From assembly GCF_004346225.1 (NCBI RefSeq), contig NZ_SMAJ01000005.1, positions 1 to 64,000 on the forward strand: 64,000 nt of DNA, written 5' to 3'. The position numbers and the translations under genes were made by a program. This document shows positions 1 through 8,919 of this stretch, piece after piece. Positions within the stretch are counted from its first letter, which is position 1. Every line of letters starts with the position of its first letter. The stretch comes from Paralcaligenes ureilyticus (lineage in GTDB: Bacteria > Pseudomonadota > Gammaproteobacteria > Burkholderiales > Burkholderiaceae_B). A model generated the notes under the pieces. That model saw nothing but the letters and a program-made list of their open reading frames with translations, was not told where the DNA came from and ran no database searches.

Positions 1-31
1 GAGGATGGCCCGGTTCTTGTTTCTTTGTCAT
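1..31 (-). CDS. 5' end of an unidentified leftward gene (partial)
   Basis: Reading leftward, an ATG at 29-31 follows a good ribosome-binding site (AAGGTGA, centred about ten bases upstream). It opens a frame encoding MTKKQEPGHP before the window ends. Ten residues are too few to identify a family. The AT-rich stretch at 40-62 upstream contains AATCATTATT when read leftward, which resembles half of a Fur box but is not a full match. The call rests only on the start-site context. Confidence 0.35.
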   Translation of the reverse strand, partial: MTKKQEPGHP

Positions 32-92
32 GGAATCACCTTATAAATTAATAATGATTCACTTCAAAAGTGTCCTCCAAAATTAGACCACA

Positions 93-182
93 GCAAACAG
101 CGCACGCCTTGGATCCCCGAAGCCGGCCCTGCGCGCGGCGTGCCCGAATCGCCCGCCCCACCTTAACCGCCCACGACGCTCG
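93..182 (+). repeat. Half copy of the 232-bp multi-hairpin element
   Basis: This stretch matches the right half of the element found complete at 36898-37129. It starts at CAAACAGCGCACGCC, keeps the inner-stem arm (CCCCGAAGCCGGCCCTG), the conserved GCGGCGTGCCC block and the CCTTAACC block, and ends at CGCTCG. The left half is missing; the sequence before 91 is unrelated and AT-rich. A GTAG repeat begins 11 bases after its right end, as beside the full copies. It lies in the non-coding stretch between the gene at 1-31 and the end of serB. Confidence 0.75.
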
Positions 183-192
183 TGTCGCTCAT

Positions 193-346
193 GTAGTGGC
201 AGCCCTTGTGGGTGCCGGAATCGTTGATAATCGTCGCGGTATTTATATAACGCTGATGGCAGCCACAAGGGCTGCCGCTACATGAGCAGCGGGTGCGTCT
301 ATGAAACGTTCTCGTGAATAATGTAGCGGCACCCCTTGTGGGTGCC
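193..346. repeat. GTAG palindromic repeats, three copies (REPIN plus single)
   Basis: Copies lie at 193-216 (forward), 258-281 (inverted) and 323-346 (forward). The first two form an inverted pair around a 41-base spacer. The copy at 193 is a mosaic: its left arm GGCAGCC does not match its right arm GGGTGCC at one pair, whereas the other two have perfect 7-bp stems. The rest of 347-447 holds short repeats of CAGGCTATTG / CAAGCCATCAG type and no gene. Confidence 0.85.
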
Positions 347-447
347 ATCGGCGCAGGCTATTGGGCGTAGGCCATCAGCGCAAGCCATCAGCACAGGCTA
401 TTGATCCACCGCTGGCGCTGGACTTGTGTTGACCCATCCAGCGGAAT

Positions 448-1293
448 TCAGCCACGGAACCAATTCAATACGGCATCCAGGCCGCTGAAGTTCAGGGCGA
501 AAGGGGTTTGTGCGCGCACGATGGGTTTGGCTCGGTAGGCGACGCCGTAGTGTGCCAGGGCCAGCATTTTCAGGTCGTTGGCGCCGTCGCCCAGGGCGAT
601 GATCTGTTCGGCGCTGGCTTGTACGCTTTGCGCCAGGGCTTGCAGGTGGTTGGCCTTGGCCTGGGCGTCGACGATGTCGCCCAGTACTTGGCCGGTGAGG
701 ACGCCGTTTTCAATGCCTAATGTATTGGCGTGAGCGGTATCAATCCCTAGGCGTTGTTGCAGGCGGTCGGTGAAGAAGGTGAAGCCGCCGGATACCAGCA
801 TGGTTTTCAGGCCTGCCGCTTTGGCTGCGGTGATCAGGTTTTCGGCGCCTGGGTTGAGCTGCAGGCGTTCTTGGTAGACGCGTTCGAGCGCTGCGATGGG
901 AACGCCCTTGAGCAGGGCGACACGGCGCCTGAGGCTTTCGGAGAAATCGGTGATTTCGCCGCGCATGGCGGCTTCGGTGATGGCGGCGACTTGGGGCTTG
1001 CGTCCGGCCATGTCGGCGATTTCGTCTATGCATTCGATGTTGATCAAGGTCGAATCCATGTCGGTGGCGAGCACTTTGCAATCGCGCAGGCGAACGAAAT
1101 GTTCGATGTAGGCAAAGTCTACGCGCAGGTCGTTGCAGCACTTGGCCAGCTCGTCGCGCGTGGTGATGTCGACGTTCAGGAGTCGCGCTGCGGTCTGGCC
1201 GAGGTTTTGCAGCCCGCTGGCACCCGCGATGGCGGCAAGCTTTTCGATGTTGGATGCGTCGAGGTTGGGGGCTTGAAGTATCAGGTGGGTCAT
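448..1293 (-). CDS. serB: Phosphoserine phosphatase SerB
   Basis: This 281-residue cytoplasmic HAD-superfamily enzyme makes L-serine from phosphoserine in the last step of serine biosynthesis. Motif I is DMDST at about 78-82, giving nucleophile Asp78 and acid/base Asp80. Motif II is the Ser of LVSGGFTFF near 168, and the Mg-binding motif GDGAND is at about 235-240. The N-terminal 70 residues form the ACT-like regulatory part of long SerB proteins. Its start codon overlaps the stop of mfd by four bases (ATGA), so the two are very probably cotranscribed leftward and translationally coupled. The length is normal for the family. Confidence 0.96.
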   Translation of the reverse strand: MTHLILQAPNLDASNIEKLAAIAGASGLQNLGQTAARLLNVDITTRDELAKCCNDLRVDFAYIEHFVRLRDCKVLATDMDSTLINIECIDEIADMAGRKPQVAAITEAAMRGEITDFSESLRRRVALLKGVPIAALERVYQERLQLNPGAENLITAAKAAGLKTMLVSGGFTFFTDRLQQRLGIDTAHANTLGIENGVLTGQVLGDIVDAQAKANHLQALAQSVQASAEQIIALGDGANDLKMLALAHYGVAYRAKPIVRAQTPFALNFSGLDAVLNWFRG

Positions 1294-4200
1294 GGGCTTA
1301 GCGCTCGCAATGTGTTGCGCACGGCGTCGATGCGGGCGCTGATTTGTTGGCCTTGGGCGATCTGGATTCGAAGCTTGTCCTGGCCGGCAAGTTTTATCTG
1401 TCTTTGTTTTTGCACCAGTTCAATGATGCGCAAGGGGTCGATATTCGGTTTGGCCGAGAACTGGATCATGGCCTGATTTTCACTGGCGTCGATTTTGATG
1501 ACGCCCAGGGGTTCGGCAATCAACCGCAGCCGGTGCGTGGCGAGCAGTGTTTGTGCGGCTTCGGGGAGCTTGCCGTAGCGATCGATCAGCTCTTCCTGGA
1601 TGAGGATCAGTTCATCTTCGTGGTGGGCGTGCGATAGTCTTTTGTATAGGCCGAGGCGGGCGTGGACGTCGGCGCAGTAGTCGGCGGGCAGCAAGGCCGA
1701 GGCATGCAGGTTGACTTCGCATGTCACATCGAAAGGGGACTCCAGATCGGGCTCTTCGCCGGCCTTTAGAGCGCGTACGGCGGTATTGAGCATTTCGGCG
1801 TACATGGAAAAACCGATTTCGTGGATATTGCCCGACTGCGATTCGCCCAGCACTTCGCCGGTGCCGCGTATTTCCAGGTCGTGCATGGCCAGGTAAAAAC
1901 CGGAGCCCAGCTCTTCCATGGCCTGGATGGCTTCGAGACGTTTTTTGGCGTTGCCGGTGATGGCGTCTTCGCCGGGTGTGAGCAGGTAGGCGTAGGCTTG
2001 GTGGTGCGAACGTCCGACGCGGCCGCGCAGTTGATGCAGTTGTGCGAGCCCGAGGCGATCGGCGCGATGGATCACGATGGTGTTGGCCGTTGGCACGTCG
2101 ATGCCGGTTTCGATAATCGTGGTGCACAGTAAAACGTTGTAGCGCTGCTGGTAAAACCCTTTCATGACGTCTTCGAGCTCGCGTTCGGGCATTTGCCCGT
2201 GGGCGACGGCGATGCGCGCTTCGGGCACCAGTTCTTCGAGTTTGGCGCGGCGGTTGTGGATGGTCTCGACTTCGTTGTGAAGGAAGTAAACCTGGCCGCC
2301 GCGTTTAAGTTCGCGCAACAGTGCTTCGCGTATGGTGCTGCCGTCTTCGCGGCGCACAAAGGTCTTGATGGCCAGGCGTTTTTGCGGCGCGGTGGCAATG
2401 ACTGAAAAATCGCGGATGCCTTCGAGCGACATGCCCAGGGTTCGGGGGATGGGCGTGGCGGTGAGGGTCAGTACGTCGACTTCGGCGCGCAAAGCCTTGA
2501 GTGCTTCTTTTTGCCGGACGCCGAAACGATGTTCCTCGTCGATGATCACCAGGCCCAGGCGCTTGAATTTGACGTCTTTGGACAGGATTTTGTGAGTGCC
2601 GATAACGATGTCGACCTGCCCGGCCTGCAGTCCTTCGATAGCGGCGTTGATTTCCTTGCCGGAACGAAAACGGGACAGCTCGACCACCTTGACGGGCCAG
2701 TCGGCAAAACGGTCGGAGAACGTTTGGGCGTGCTGTTCGGCCAGCAGCGTCGTGGGGCAAAGGAGAGCCACTTGTTTGCCGTTGAGCACAGCCAGAAACG
2801 CGGCGCGCAAGGCGACTTCGGTTTTGCCGAAGCCAACGTCGCCACAGACCAGCCTGTCCATGGGGCGGCCCGAAGTCATGTCGCCAATGACAGCCTCGAT
2901 GGCCGCTGCCTGATCGGGCGTTTCTTCAAATTCGAAGCCTTCCACGAAGGCCTGATAATCGTTGGCGGGCATCTTGAAGGCGTAGCCTTCGCGCGCCGCA
3001 CGCTGTGCATACAGGGCGAGCAGTTCGGCGGCCGCATCGCGCACTTGCCGCGCGGCCTTGCGGCGTGCCTTGTCCCATTGGCCCGAACCGAGCATGTGCA
3101 GGGGAGCCGCCTCGGGATCGGCACCGCTGTAGCGTGAAATAACGTGCAATTGCGCGACGGGGACGTAGAGGGTGCTGCCGTTGGCGTACTGAAGATGCAG
3201 GAACTCCATCTCGCCTTCGCCCAGATCCATATTGATCAGGCCGTGATAGCGGCCGATGCCGTGCTGGGCATGCACGACCGGGTTGCCTTCGCGCAGCTCC
3301 GACAGATCGCGCACCATGGCCTCGACGTTGCTGCTGTGCTCCTGGGCGCGCCGTCCGCGCCGCGTGCTGCGCGCCTGGCTGGGGTAGAGATCGTTTTCGG
3401 TGAGGAGCAGAATCGATTCGGCAGTCAGTTCGAAGCCCGCACCCAGCGGCGCGACGGTGAGCCCAAAGCGACTGTCCGATTGCAGGAATTCTTGCAGGGA
3501 TTCTGGCTGCGTGTCGGGTGCAATGCCAAATTCGGCCAGCATTTGGAGCAAGGTTTCCCGTCTGCCGGCCGAGTCGGCGCACAAGGCGATCCGACCCTGA
3601 TTCTGGTCCAGAAGTGCGCGCAGGCGCGCGGGCGGGTCGTCCGCGCGCCTTGCAATGGCCACGTTGGGGGCAACGAGGAAATCGGGATGGTTCGAATCGC
3701 TGGTCAGCGCCAGGCGGCCAAAGGGTTTGATCTGGTTGAATAAGGTTTCGCTGTCGAGAAAAAGTTCGGAGGGCGCAAGCACGGGACGCTCACGATCGCT
3801 TTTCAAGAATTGATAGCGGCTGTGCGTGTCGTGATGGAAGCGCCCGATGGCATCCTCGATATTGCCCTCGGTAGCCGTCAGTGTATTGGCGGGCAAGTAG
3901 TCAAACAGCGTGGCGGTGGTTTCGAAAAATAGCGGCAGATAGTATTCGACGCCCGCAAAGGCAATGCCGTTGCCGATATCCTTGTACGGTGCGGCGCGCG
4001 AGGGATCGCCTTCGAATTTCTCCCTGAACCGGGCGCGGAAATTATTCCGTGCCGCCTCGTCCATGGGAAACTCGCGTCCCGGTAGAAGCTGGATCTCCTT
4101 GACGGGATAGACGCTGCGTTGGGTGTCGATATCGAAGCTGCGTATCGATTCGATTTCGTTGTCGAACAGATCGATGCGGTAGGGCAGCACGGAGCCCATC

Positions 4201-4751
4201 GGGAACAGATCGATCAGGCCGCCACGCAGGCAGAATTCGCCCGGCGCGGTGACTTGCGTGACGTGGGTGTAGTTGGCCAGCGTCAGTTGGCGGCGCAGGC
4301 TGTTTTCGTCGAGCTTGTCGCCTTGCTTGAATGAGAATGTGTAGGCGGCCAGGAAGGAGGGCGGCGGCAGGCGATATAGCGCCGTCGTGACGGGGACCAT
4401 CAGGACGTCGACCGTTTCGGCAATCAGCGCATGCAGCGTGCGCAGGCGCTCCGAGATCAGATCCTGGTGGGGAGAAAAGCTGTCGTAGGGCAGGGTTTCC
4501 CAGTCGGGCAGCTGCCGTACCCGCAAGAGCGGCGCAAAGAGCTGTATTTCTTCGGTCAGGCGCTGGGCGGTCAGCGGGTCGGCGCAAAGCACGACCAGCG
4601 TTTGCTGGCCGGCGCAGGCCAGATCGGCCAGCAGCAGCGCGTCGCCCGACCCCGGAGGGGTGGGCTGGGCATGGCGCCGCCCCGGTTTTAATGCCGCAAG
4701 CAAGGATTTGGTGGAAGAAAGCCGGGGGATAAAAGTCGTATGTGTCGCCAT
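1290..4751 (-). CDS. mfd: Transcription-repair coupling factor Mfd
   Basis: This 1153-residue DNA translocase displaces stalled RNA polymerase and recruits UvrA for strand-specific repair. In order it has a UvrB-like N-terminal region (about 1-330), an RNA-polymerase-interacting CarD-like domain (HAQHGIGRYHGL region, about 480-550), and SF2 helicase domains with Walker A GDVGFGKTE, DEEH box and motif VI QLRGRVGRS. A C-terminal TRCF domain follows. The frame is open further upstream, but the ATG at 4751 gives the family length and avoids overlap with the divergent ispD, whose start is only 28 bases away. Promoters for both must lie in or overlap that short gap. Confidence 0.95.
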   Translation of the reverse strand: MATHTTFIPRLSSTKSLLAALKPGRRHAQPTPPGSGDALLLADLACAGQQTLVVLCADPLTAQRLTEEIQLFAPLLRVRQLPDWETLPYDSFSPHQDLISERLRTLHALIAETVDVLMVPVTTALYRLPPPSFLAAYTFSFKQGDKLDENSLRRQLTLANYTHVTQVTAPGEFCLRGGLIDLFPMGSVLPYRIDLFDNEIESIRSFDIDTQRSVYPVKEIQLLPGREFPMDEAARNNFRARFREKFEGDPSRAAPYKDIGNGIAFAGVEYYLPLFFETTATLFDYLPANTLTATEGNIEDAIGRFHHDTHSRYQFLKSDRERPVLAPSELFLDSETLFNQIKPFGRLALTSDSNHPDFLVAPNVAIARRADDPPARLRALLDQNQGRIALCADSAGRRETLLQMLAEFGIAPDTQPESLQEFLQSDSRFGLTVAPLGAGFELTAESILLLTENDLYPSQARSTRRGRRAQEHSSNVEAMVRDLSELREGNPVVHAQHGIGRYHGLINMDLGEGEMEFLHLQYANGSTLYVPVAQLHVISRYSGADPEAAPLHMLGSGQWDKARRKAARQVRDAAAELLALYAQRAAREGYAFKMPANDYQAFVEGFEFEETPDQAAAIEAVIGDMTSGRPMDRLVCGDVGFGKTEVALRAAFLAVLNGKQVALLCPTTLLAEQHAQTFSDRFADWPVKVVELSRFRSGKEINAAIEGLQAGQVDIVIGTHKILSKDVKFKRLGLVIIDEEHRFGVRQKEALKALRAEVDVLTLTATPIPRTLGMSLEGIRDFSVIATAPQKRLAIKTFVRREDGSTIREALLRELKRGGQVYFLHNEVETIHNRRAKLEELVPEARIAVAHGQMPERELEDVMKGFYQQRYNVLLCTTIIETGIDVPTANTIVIHRADRLGLAQLHQLRGRVGRSHHQAYAYLLTPGEDAITGNAKKRLEAIQAMEELGSGFYLAMHDLEIRGTGEVLGESQSGNIHEIGFSMYAEMLNTAVRALKAGEEPDLESPFDVTCEVNLHASALLPADYCADVHARLGLYKRLSHAHHEDELILIQEELIDRYGKLPEAAQTLLATHRLRLIAEPLGVIKIDASENQAMIQFSAKPNIDPLRIIELVQKQRQIKLAGQDKLRIQIAQGQQISARIDAVRNTLRALSP

Positions 4752-4779
4752 TAGGCTTTCGATTATAAAATCTCTTTCT

Positions 4780-5544
4780 ATGTCGAAAAAAATTATTGCG
4801 ATTGTACCGGCTGCGGGGATGGGCGAACGAGCCCGGATGAACACCGCCCCTGCCGCTGGGGCGCACGGCGCCGTTGCGGCGGTCGAGCTTGCGGCCGGTG
4901 TTGGCGCGCCTGAGGCTTTGCCCAAGCAGTATCGGCTGCTCAAGGGCGAGCCCATGCTGCGCTGGGCGGTCAAGGCGCTGTTGGCGGATCCGCGCATTGA
5001 GCAGGTTCGTGTGGCCGTGGCGGCGCACGATGGCTGGGTTGCGCGGGCCTTGGTGGGCTTGCCGCGCACGGTCTGGCGTTTTTGCGGCGGCCCTTCCCGC
5101 GCCGCCACCGTTACCGCGGCGTTGATCGATGCTCAGCTGCAGGCCGATGATTGGGTGCTGGTGCATGACGCGGCCCGCCCGGGTTTGCCGCCGGAGGCGC
5201 TTGGGCGGCTGATCGACGCATGCTTGCAGCACGGGACGGGCGGGTTGTTGGCGCAACCGGTTGCGGACACGGTCAAGCAAAGCATGGGTCAGTCTGGCAC
5301 GGTTGCGGCCGTGACGGCGACAGTGCCGCGCGATGCGCTGTGGCTGGCGCAGACGCCCCAGATGTTTCCGGCGGGCCGGTTGATCCAGGCCTTGCAGGCG
5401 GCCGAGGAAAGCGGCATAACGATGACCGACGAGGCGCAGGCGCTGGAACGCATCGGTTACCATCCTTGCCTGATCCCGGGTTCGGTGCGCAATTTCAAAG
5501 TCACCTGGCCGGAAGATTTTGAGTTGATGGAAAAATGGCTATGA
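4780..5544 (+). CDS. ispD: 2-C-methyl-D-erythritol 4-phosphate cytidylyltransferase IspD
   Basis: IspD couples CTP to methylerythritol phosphate in the MEP isoprenoid pathway. The 254-residue protein has the N-terminal nucleotide-binding loop [10 protein letters not shown], the PKQY motif, and the VHDAARPGL substrate-binding segment. The ATG at 4780 puts this loop at residue 8 as in homologues; the in-frame extension upstream would run into mfd. Unusually, about 25-30 Ala/Gly-rich residues separate the glycine-rich loop from PKQY, where family members normally have roughly ten. It is followed ten bases later by ispF, the usual pairing. Confidence 0.94.
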   Translation: MSKKIIAIVPAAGMGERARMNTAPAAGAHGAVAAVELAAGVGAPEALPKQYRLLKGEPMLRWAVKALLADPRIEQVRVAVAAHDGWVARALVGLPRTVWRFCGGPSRAATVTAALIDAQLQADDWVLVHDAARPGLPPEALGRLIDACLQHGTGGLLAQPVADTVKQSMGQSGTVAAVTATVPRDALWLAQTPQMFPAGRLIQALQAAEESGITMTDEAQALERIGYHPCLIPGSVRNFKVTWPEDFELMEKWL

Positions 5545-5554
5545 GAGGGCGTTC

Positions 5555-6040
5555 ATGACGGTTCCGTTTCGAGTTGGTCAGGGGTTTGACGTACATGCCC
5601 TGGTGCCGGATCGTTCGCTGGTTGTCGGTGGCGTGATGATTCCCCACACCTACGGGTTGTTGGGCCATTCCGATGCCGACGTGCTGCTGCATGCCTTGAG
5701 CGATGCCTTGCTGGGCGCGGCGGGCCTGGGTGATATTGGCCGTCATTTTCCGGATACCGATCCGGCTTATAAAGGGGCCGATAGCCGGGTGTTGCTGCGC
5801 GAGGTGTACAAAAAGTTGCGGGCGGCGGGCTGGGGAGTGGTCAATGTCGATGCGACGGTTCATGCCCAGGCCCCGAAGATGGCGCCGCATGTAGGGGCCA
5901 TGGTGGCCAATATTGCCGCCGATTTGGAGATTGCTGCGCATTCGGTCAACATCAAGGCCAAAACCGGCGAAGGGCTGGGGCCTGTCGGGCGCAAGGAAGG
6001 CATTGCGGCGGATGTTGTGGTGTTGATTGAGAAGACGTAG
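5555..6040 (+). CDS. ispF: 2-C-methyl-D-erythritol 2,4-cyclodiphosphate synthase IspF
   Basis: IspF closes the cyclodiphosphate ring two steps after IspD in isoprenoid synthesis. The 161 residues match the family length. Zinc ligands are in the DVHA segment near residue 10 and in the [19 protein letters not shown] motif near residues 36-54. The C-terminal [15 protein letters not shown] segment binds the cytidine diphosphate. It lies ten bases after ispD and is surely cotranscribed with it. A pair of GTAG repeats begins 43 bases after its stop. Confidence 0.97.
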   Translation: MTVPFRVGQGFDVHALVPDRSLVVGGVMIPHTYGLLGHSDADVLLHALSDALLGAAGLGDIGRHFPDTDPAYKGADSRVLLREVYKKLRAAGWGVVNVDATVHAQAPKMAPHVGAMVANIAADLEIAAHSVNIKAKTGEGLGPVGRKEGIAADVVVLIEKT

Positions 6041-6083
6041 GGGCGATCTTTGTAGTCATCCGTGCCCGTGGCGCGGGGGGAAT

Positions 6084-6151
6084 GGCAGCCACAAGGGCTG
6101 CCGCTACAAAACGTGCCGGTGGTTCATGTAGCGGCGCCCCTTGTGGGTGCC
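6084..6151. repeat. GTAG palindromic repeats, head-to-head pair
   Basis: An inverted copy (6084-6107, stem GGCAGCC/GGCTGCC) and a forward copy (6128-6151, stem GGCGCCC/GGGTGCC with one G-T pair) lie with their GTAG heads facing each other across 20 bases. They fill the convergent gap between ispF and ahpD. The second copy ends ten bases from the ahpD stop codon. Confidence 0.85.
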
Positions 6152-6161
6152 AAGTTACTAT

Positions 6162-6680
6162 TTACAGGCCTTGCGCAGCATACACTTGGGCGGCGGCGTT
6201 GACGACTGAGGCGATGCGCCCTGCGTCGCGCAGTTGCTCGGTGCTGAACCCGGCCTGTTTCAGGTTGTCGAAGTGCGATTTCACGCAGAAATGGCATTTA
6301 CCGACGATCGAGGCACTCAGGGCAAACAGCTCGAAGCGGTTCTTGTCGACGCCGCCGTGCGTGGCGTACGCGTTCATGCGCAGTTGCGCCGGCATGGTTT
6401 TAAGCTGTGCATCGCCCGCCATTTCAACATAGGGGTACCAGGTGTTGTTGATGCCCATGAGGGCCGCTGCCGTGAGAGCGCCGGTCGCGTCGGCTTCAGA
6501 CAAGCCGGACTTGAACGCCTTCACCAGGCCGGGGCTGCGCGCGGCGAATGCCGCGGCCAGGGCCACGCCTACCGCGTCTTCAGGGCTGAGGGTGGACCGG
6601 GCGATGACGCCATCCAGATTCAGGCGTACATCCTTGGCCCAATCGGGGATGTTCTCTTTGATAGTAGATAGAAATTCCAT
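6162..6680 (-). CDS. ahpD: Alkyl hydroperoxide reductase AhpD-like protein
   Basis: This 172-residue all-helical protein belongs to the AhpD / carboxymuconolactone decarboxylase fold. The redox motif is CHFCVKSH, giving Cys129, Cys132 and His136, the AhpD arrangement that recycles the partner peroxiredoxin through a disulfide relay. The adjacent ahpC upstream on the same strand supports that role, and no ahpF-type flavoprotein is present nearby. A hairpin at 6710-6728 lies between the two genes, so ahpD may be expressed at a lower level than ahpC. The length is typical for AhpD. Confidence 0.92.
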   Translation of the reverse strand: MEFLSTIKENIPDWAKDVRLNLDGVIARSTLSPEDAVGVALAAAFAARSPGLVKAFKSGLSEADATGALTAAALMGINNTWYPYVEMAGDAQLKTMPAQLRMNAYATHGGVDKNRFELFALSASIVGKCHFCVKSHFDNLKQAGFSTEQLRDAGRIASVVNAAAQVYAAQGL

Positions 6681-6709
6681 AGTTTTTACCTATTAAATTG
6701 TGCAGATAA

Positions 6710-6728
6710 AGCCCGGACTGGCCGGGCT
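6710..6728 (-). terminator. Intercistronic hairpin between ahpC and ahpD
   Basis: Read leftward, AGCCCGG and CCGGGCT pair around a five-base loop and are followed by TTATCTG. The T run is short, so this may be a weak or partial terminator that lets some transcription pass from ahpC into ahpD. Confidence 0.45.
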
Positions 6729-6816
6729 GATGTGATCTGGACGAGCTGGCCGGGCCTGAGTTATACCCAGTATGCCGGTACCCGGGCGGCCATGTCCAGA
6801 TTCCATTTTCTGGAAT

Positions 6817-7365
6817 TTACAGCGTGTCTCCGCCGACGCTGCGGTTGCAAGGGCAGAGTTCGTCGGTTTGCAGGCCGTCAAGTATGCGCAGGACTTCTTC
6901 CGGATTGCGGCCGACGTTCAGGTTGTTGACCGAGGCGTGCTGGATGACGTTGTCGGGGTCGACGATAAACGTGGCGCGCAAGGCAACGCCGGCGCTTTTT
7001 TCGCGCACGCCCAATTGATCGACCAGGGAGCCCGCGGTATCGCCGAATTGATAATGGCCCAGTTTGTTGAGGTCGGGATGTTCGCGGCGCCATGCCAATT
7101 TGACGAATTCGTTGTCCACCGAGCCGCCCAGCAAGACCGCGTCGCGATCTTCGAAATCTTTTGCCAGCTTGTTGAAGCCGACGATTTCGGTGGGGCATAC
7201 GAAGGTGAAGTCTTTAGGGTAAAAATAAATCACTTTCCATTTGCCCGGGAAGGAGCTTTCGGTAATGTCTTCGAATGCCGACACGCCGTTTTCTTCGTGA
7301 TGATTGAAGCCGGGCTTGACGCCGGCTACTTTGAATGGCTCTAGCTTATCGCCTACAGTTTTCAT
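6817..7365 (-). CDS. ahpC: Peroxiredoxin AhpC
   Basis: This is a 182-residue cytoplasmic thiol peroxidase that reduces hydrogen and organic peroxides. The peroxidatic cysteine is Cys57 in DFTFVCPTE. The C-terminus carries Cys171 and Cys173 in a CPC motif; resolving cysteines in this position are known from the AhpC group that works with AhpD. The start has a strong AGGAG ribosome-binding site (GAGCTC spacing). A small inverted repeat (ATTCCA/TGGAAT) at 6800-6816 follows directly after the stop. OxyR control is common for such genes, but I did not find a convincing operator. Confidence 0.94.
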   Translation of the reverse strand: MKTVGDKLEPFKVAGVKPGFNHHEENGVSAFEDITESSFPGKWKVIYFYPKDFTFVCPTEIVGFNKLAKDFEDRDAVLLGGSVDNEFVKLAWRREHPDLNKLGHYQFGDTAGSLVDQLGVREKSAGVALRATFIVDPDNVIQHASVNNLNVGRNPEEVLRILDGLQTDELCPCNRSVGGDTL

Positions 7366-7423
7366 GTGAGCTCCTGTTAGGGTTGGAGAAGGGCGCGTGC
7401 CCGATGAATGTAATTTTACGCTA

Positions 7424-8839
7424 TTAACTATTGTTGTCTAATTGAAAATTCCTAAGACGAATTTTGGGCAATTCTATTCGCGCCACCAGACCGGCGGACG
7501 GCCGAGTGATCAATTTGAGCTGCCCGCCAACCTGGCCCAGCAGCCGTTCAACGATCGCCAGGCCCAGGCCCGCGCCGCTGACTCCGGTGCGCGCCGATTC
7601 CCCTCGGGAGAATGGGCGCAACAGGCGCGCAACGTCCGCTTCCGGGATACCGACCCCTTGATCGGATACTTCGATGGCGAGGATATTGCCTTCTTCCTGT
7701 ACCGCCAACCGGATATAGGCTCGGTCTTCTCCGGGCGTGCGGCCGTAGCGGCGAGCGTTTTCGATCAGGTTGCTGACGACCCGCTTCAGGTCGTGGGCGC
7801 TGATTTTGGCGTATAAGCCGGGCTCGATGTTCGCTGTCAGAAAGCTGCCTGTCGATTCGGTGTGGCTGCGCTCGCGCTCGTACAGGTCGTGCAGGACCGT
7901 GGAGACGTCTATACCCTGTTCGGGCACAATGCCGGCGGGCCGTGCGTATTCCATCAACTGGCCGATGCTGTGATCGATTTGAGCGAGGTCCTCGTCGATG
8001 GCCTGGCGCGCTTCGTCGCTGACTCCGCTCAGTTCGATTTCCAGCCGCATGCGTGCCAGGGGCGTGCGCAAGTCGTGCGAGATCCCCGCCAGCATGATTT
8101 CGCGGTCGGCTTCGGTTTGTCGCAGATCGCGCGCCATGCGGTTAAAGGCGATATTCATATCGCGGATTTCCAGCGGGCCTTTTTCGGGTAGTAGCGAGGG
8201 TGTTTCGCCGCGCGCCACCTGTTGGGCGACCTTGGCCAGTTGCGCCAGCGGCCGGTTGACGAAACTGACGCTGGCCGCGGCGCCGATCAGGGCCAGCAGC
8301 AGCGCCGTCGCGCCCCAGCCCAGCCATTCAACGCCTGCCGTCAGGCCGAGCTGTTCGCGGTCGAATACCAGCCAGTACTGATCTTTGTTGATGTCGAAGC
8401 TGACCCAGATGCCGGCCGCCTGGTTGACCGACCACATGATTTTTGTCTTGATGCCGAGCCGGTCGTGGATTTCGGCGGCGACATGGCTCCAGTAGTTGGA
8501 GTCGGGCAAAGGCTCGAGCACGTCAGTGGGTTCGCGTGGCTGAACCCTCAGGCTTTCTTTGGTCGCCAGGTCGAGCAACAGGGCGGGGCGCACACTGGTG
8601 GGGGCATAAACCAGCGCCGAACGGGTGATGCTGACGGCGGTGGTGACGCGTTGCGCCATCTGAGTGGCGCGCGGGCCCTCTTCCATACTGAAAAAGACCT
8701 GCAGCCAAGCGCCCAGGCTTACCAGCATGAGCGCGGCCAGCAGTAGGAAGGACCGGCTAAACAGGCCTAGTTTCAGGCGCGATGTCAGCCTTTTAAATTG
8801 TCGTGTCGGGGGTGTCACTGACGCTGTCCTGACAGCCAC
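7424..8839 (-). CDS. risS: Sensor histidine kinase, EnvZ/RisS type
   Basis: This 471-residue inner-membrane kinase pairs with the response regulator encoded 80 bases upstream. It has a first membrane segment at about 29-50, a periplasmic region of about 120 residues, a second segment at about 173-195, then a HAMP linker. The dimerisation box GISHDLRTPLARM contains the phospho-acceptor His255. The N box NLIENARRYG and the ATP-lid glycine boxes DQGVGIP and GAGLGL follow. Order and sequence match the Bordetella RisAS and enterobacterial OmpR-EnvZ systems. The stimulus cannot be read from sequence. Confidence 0.9.
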   Translation of the reverse strand: MAVRTASVTPPTRQFKRLTSRLKLGLFSRSFLLLAALMLVSLGAWLQVFFSMEEGPRATQMAQRVTTAVSITRSALVYAPTSVRPALLLDLATKESLRVQPREPTDVLEPLPDSNYWSHVAAEIHDRLGIKTKIMWSVNQAAGIWVSFDINKDQYWLVFDREQLGLTAGVEWLGWGATALLLALIGAAASVSFVNRPLAQLAKVAQQVARGETPSLLPEKGPLEIRDMNIAFNRMARDLRQTEADREIMLAGISHDLRTPLARMRLEIELSGVSDEARQAIDEDLAQIDHSIGQLMEYARPAGIVPEQGIDVSTVLHDLYERERSHTESTGSFLTANIEPGLYAKISAHDLKRVVSNLIENARRYGRTPGEDRAYIRLAVQEEGNILAIEVSDQGVGIPEADVARLLRPFSRGESARTGVSGAGLGLAIVERLLGQVGGQLKLITRPSAGLVARIELPKIRLRNFQLDNNS

Positions 8840-8919
8840 CGCCTGCGGCTGGTAGCCTGATTCGTTAATGACGCAGGCAGGCCATTATCCGCATGCCTGC
8901 TGTACAGGGTAGCGGCTGT

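Noticed and set aside
40-62. Fur box before the leftward gene at 1-31
   Set aside because: Only about half of the 19-base consensus matches, so I do not call it.
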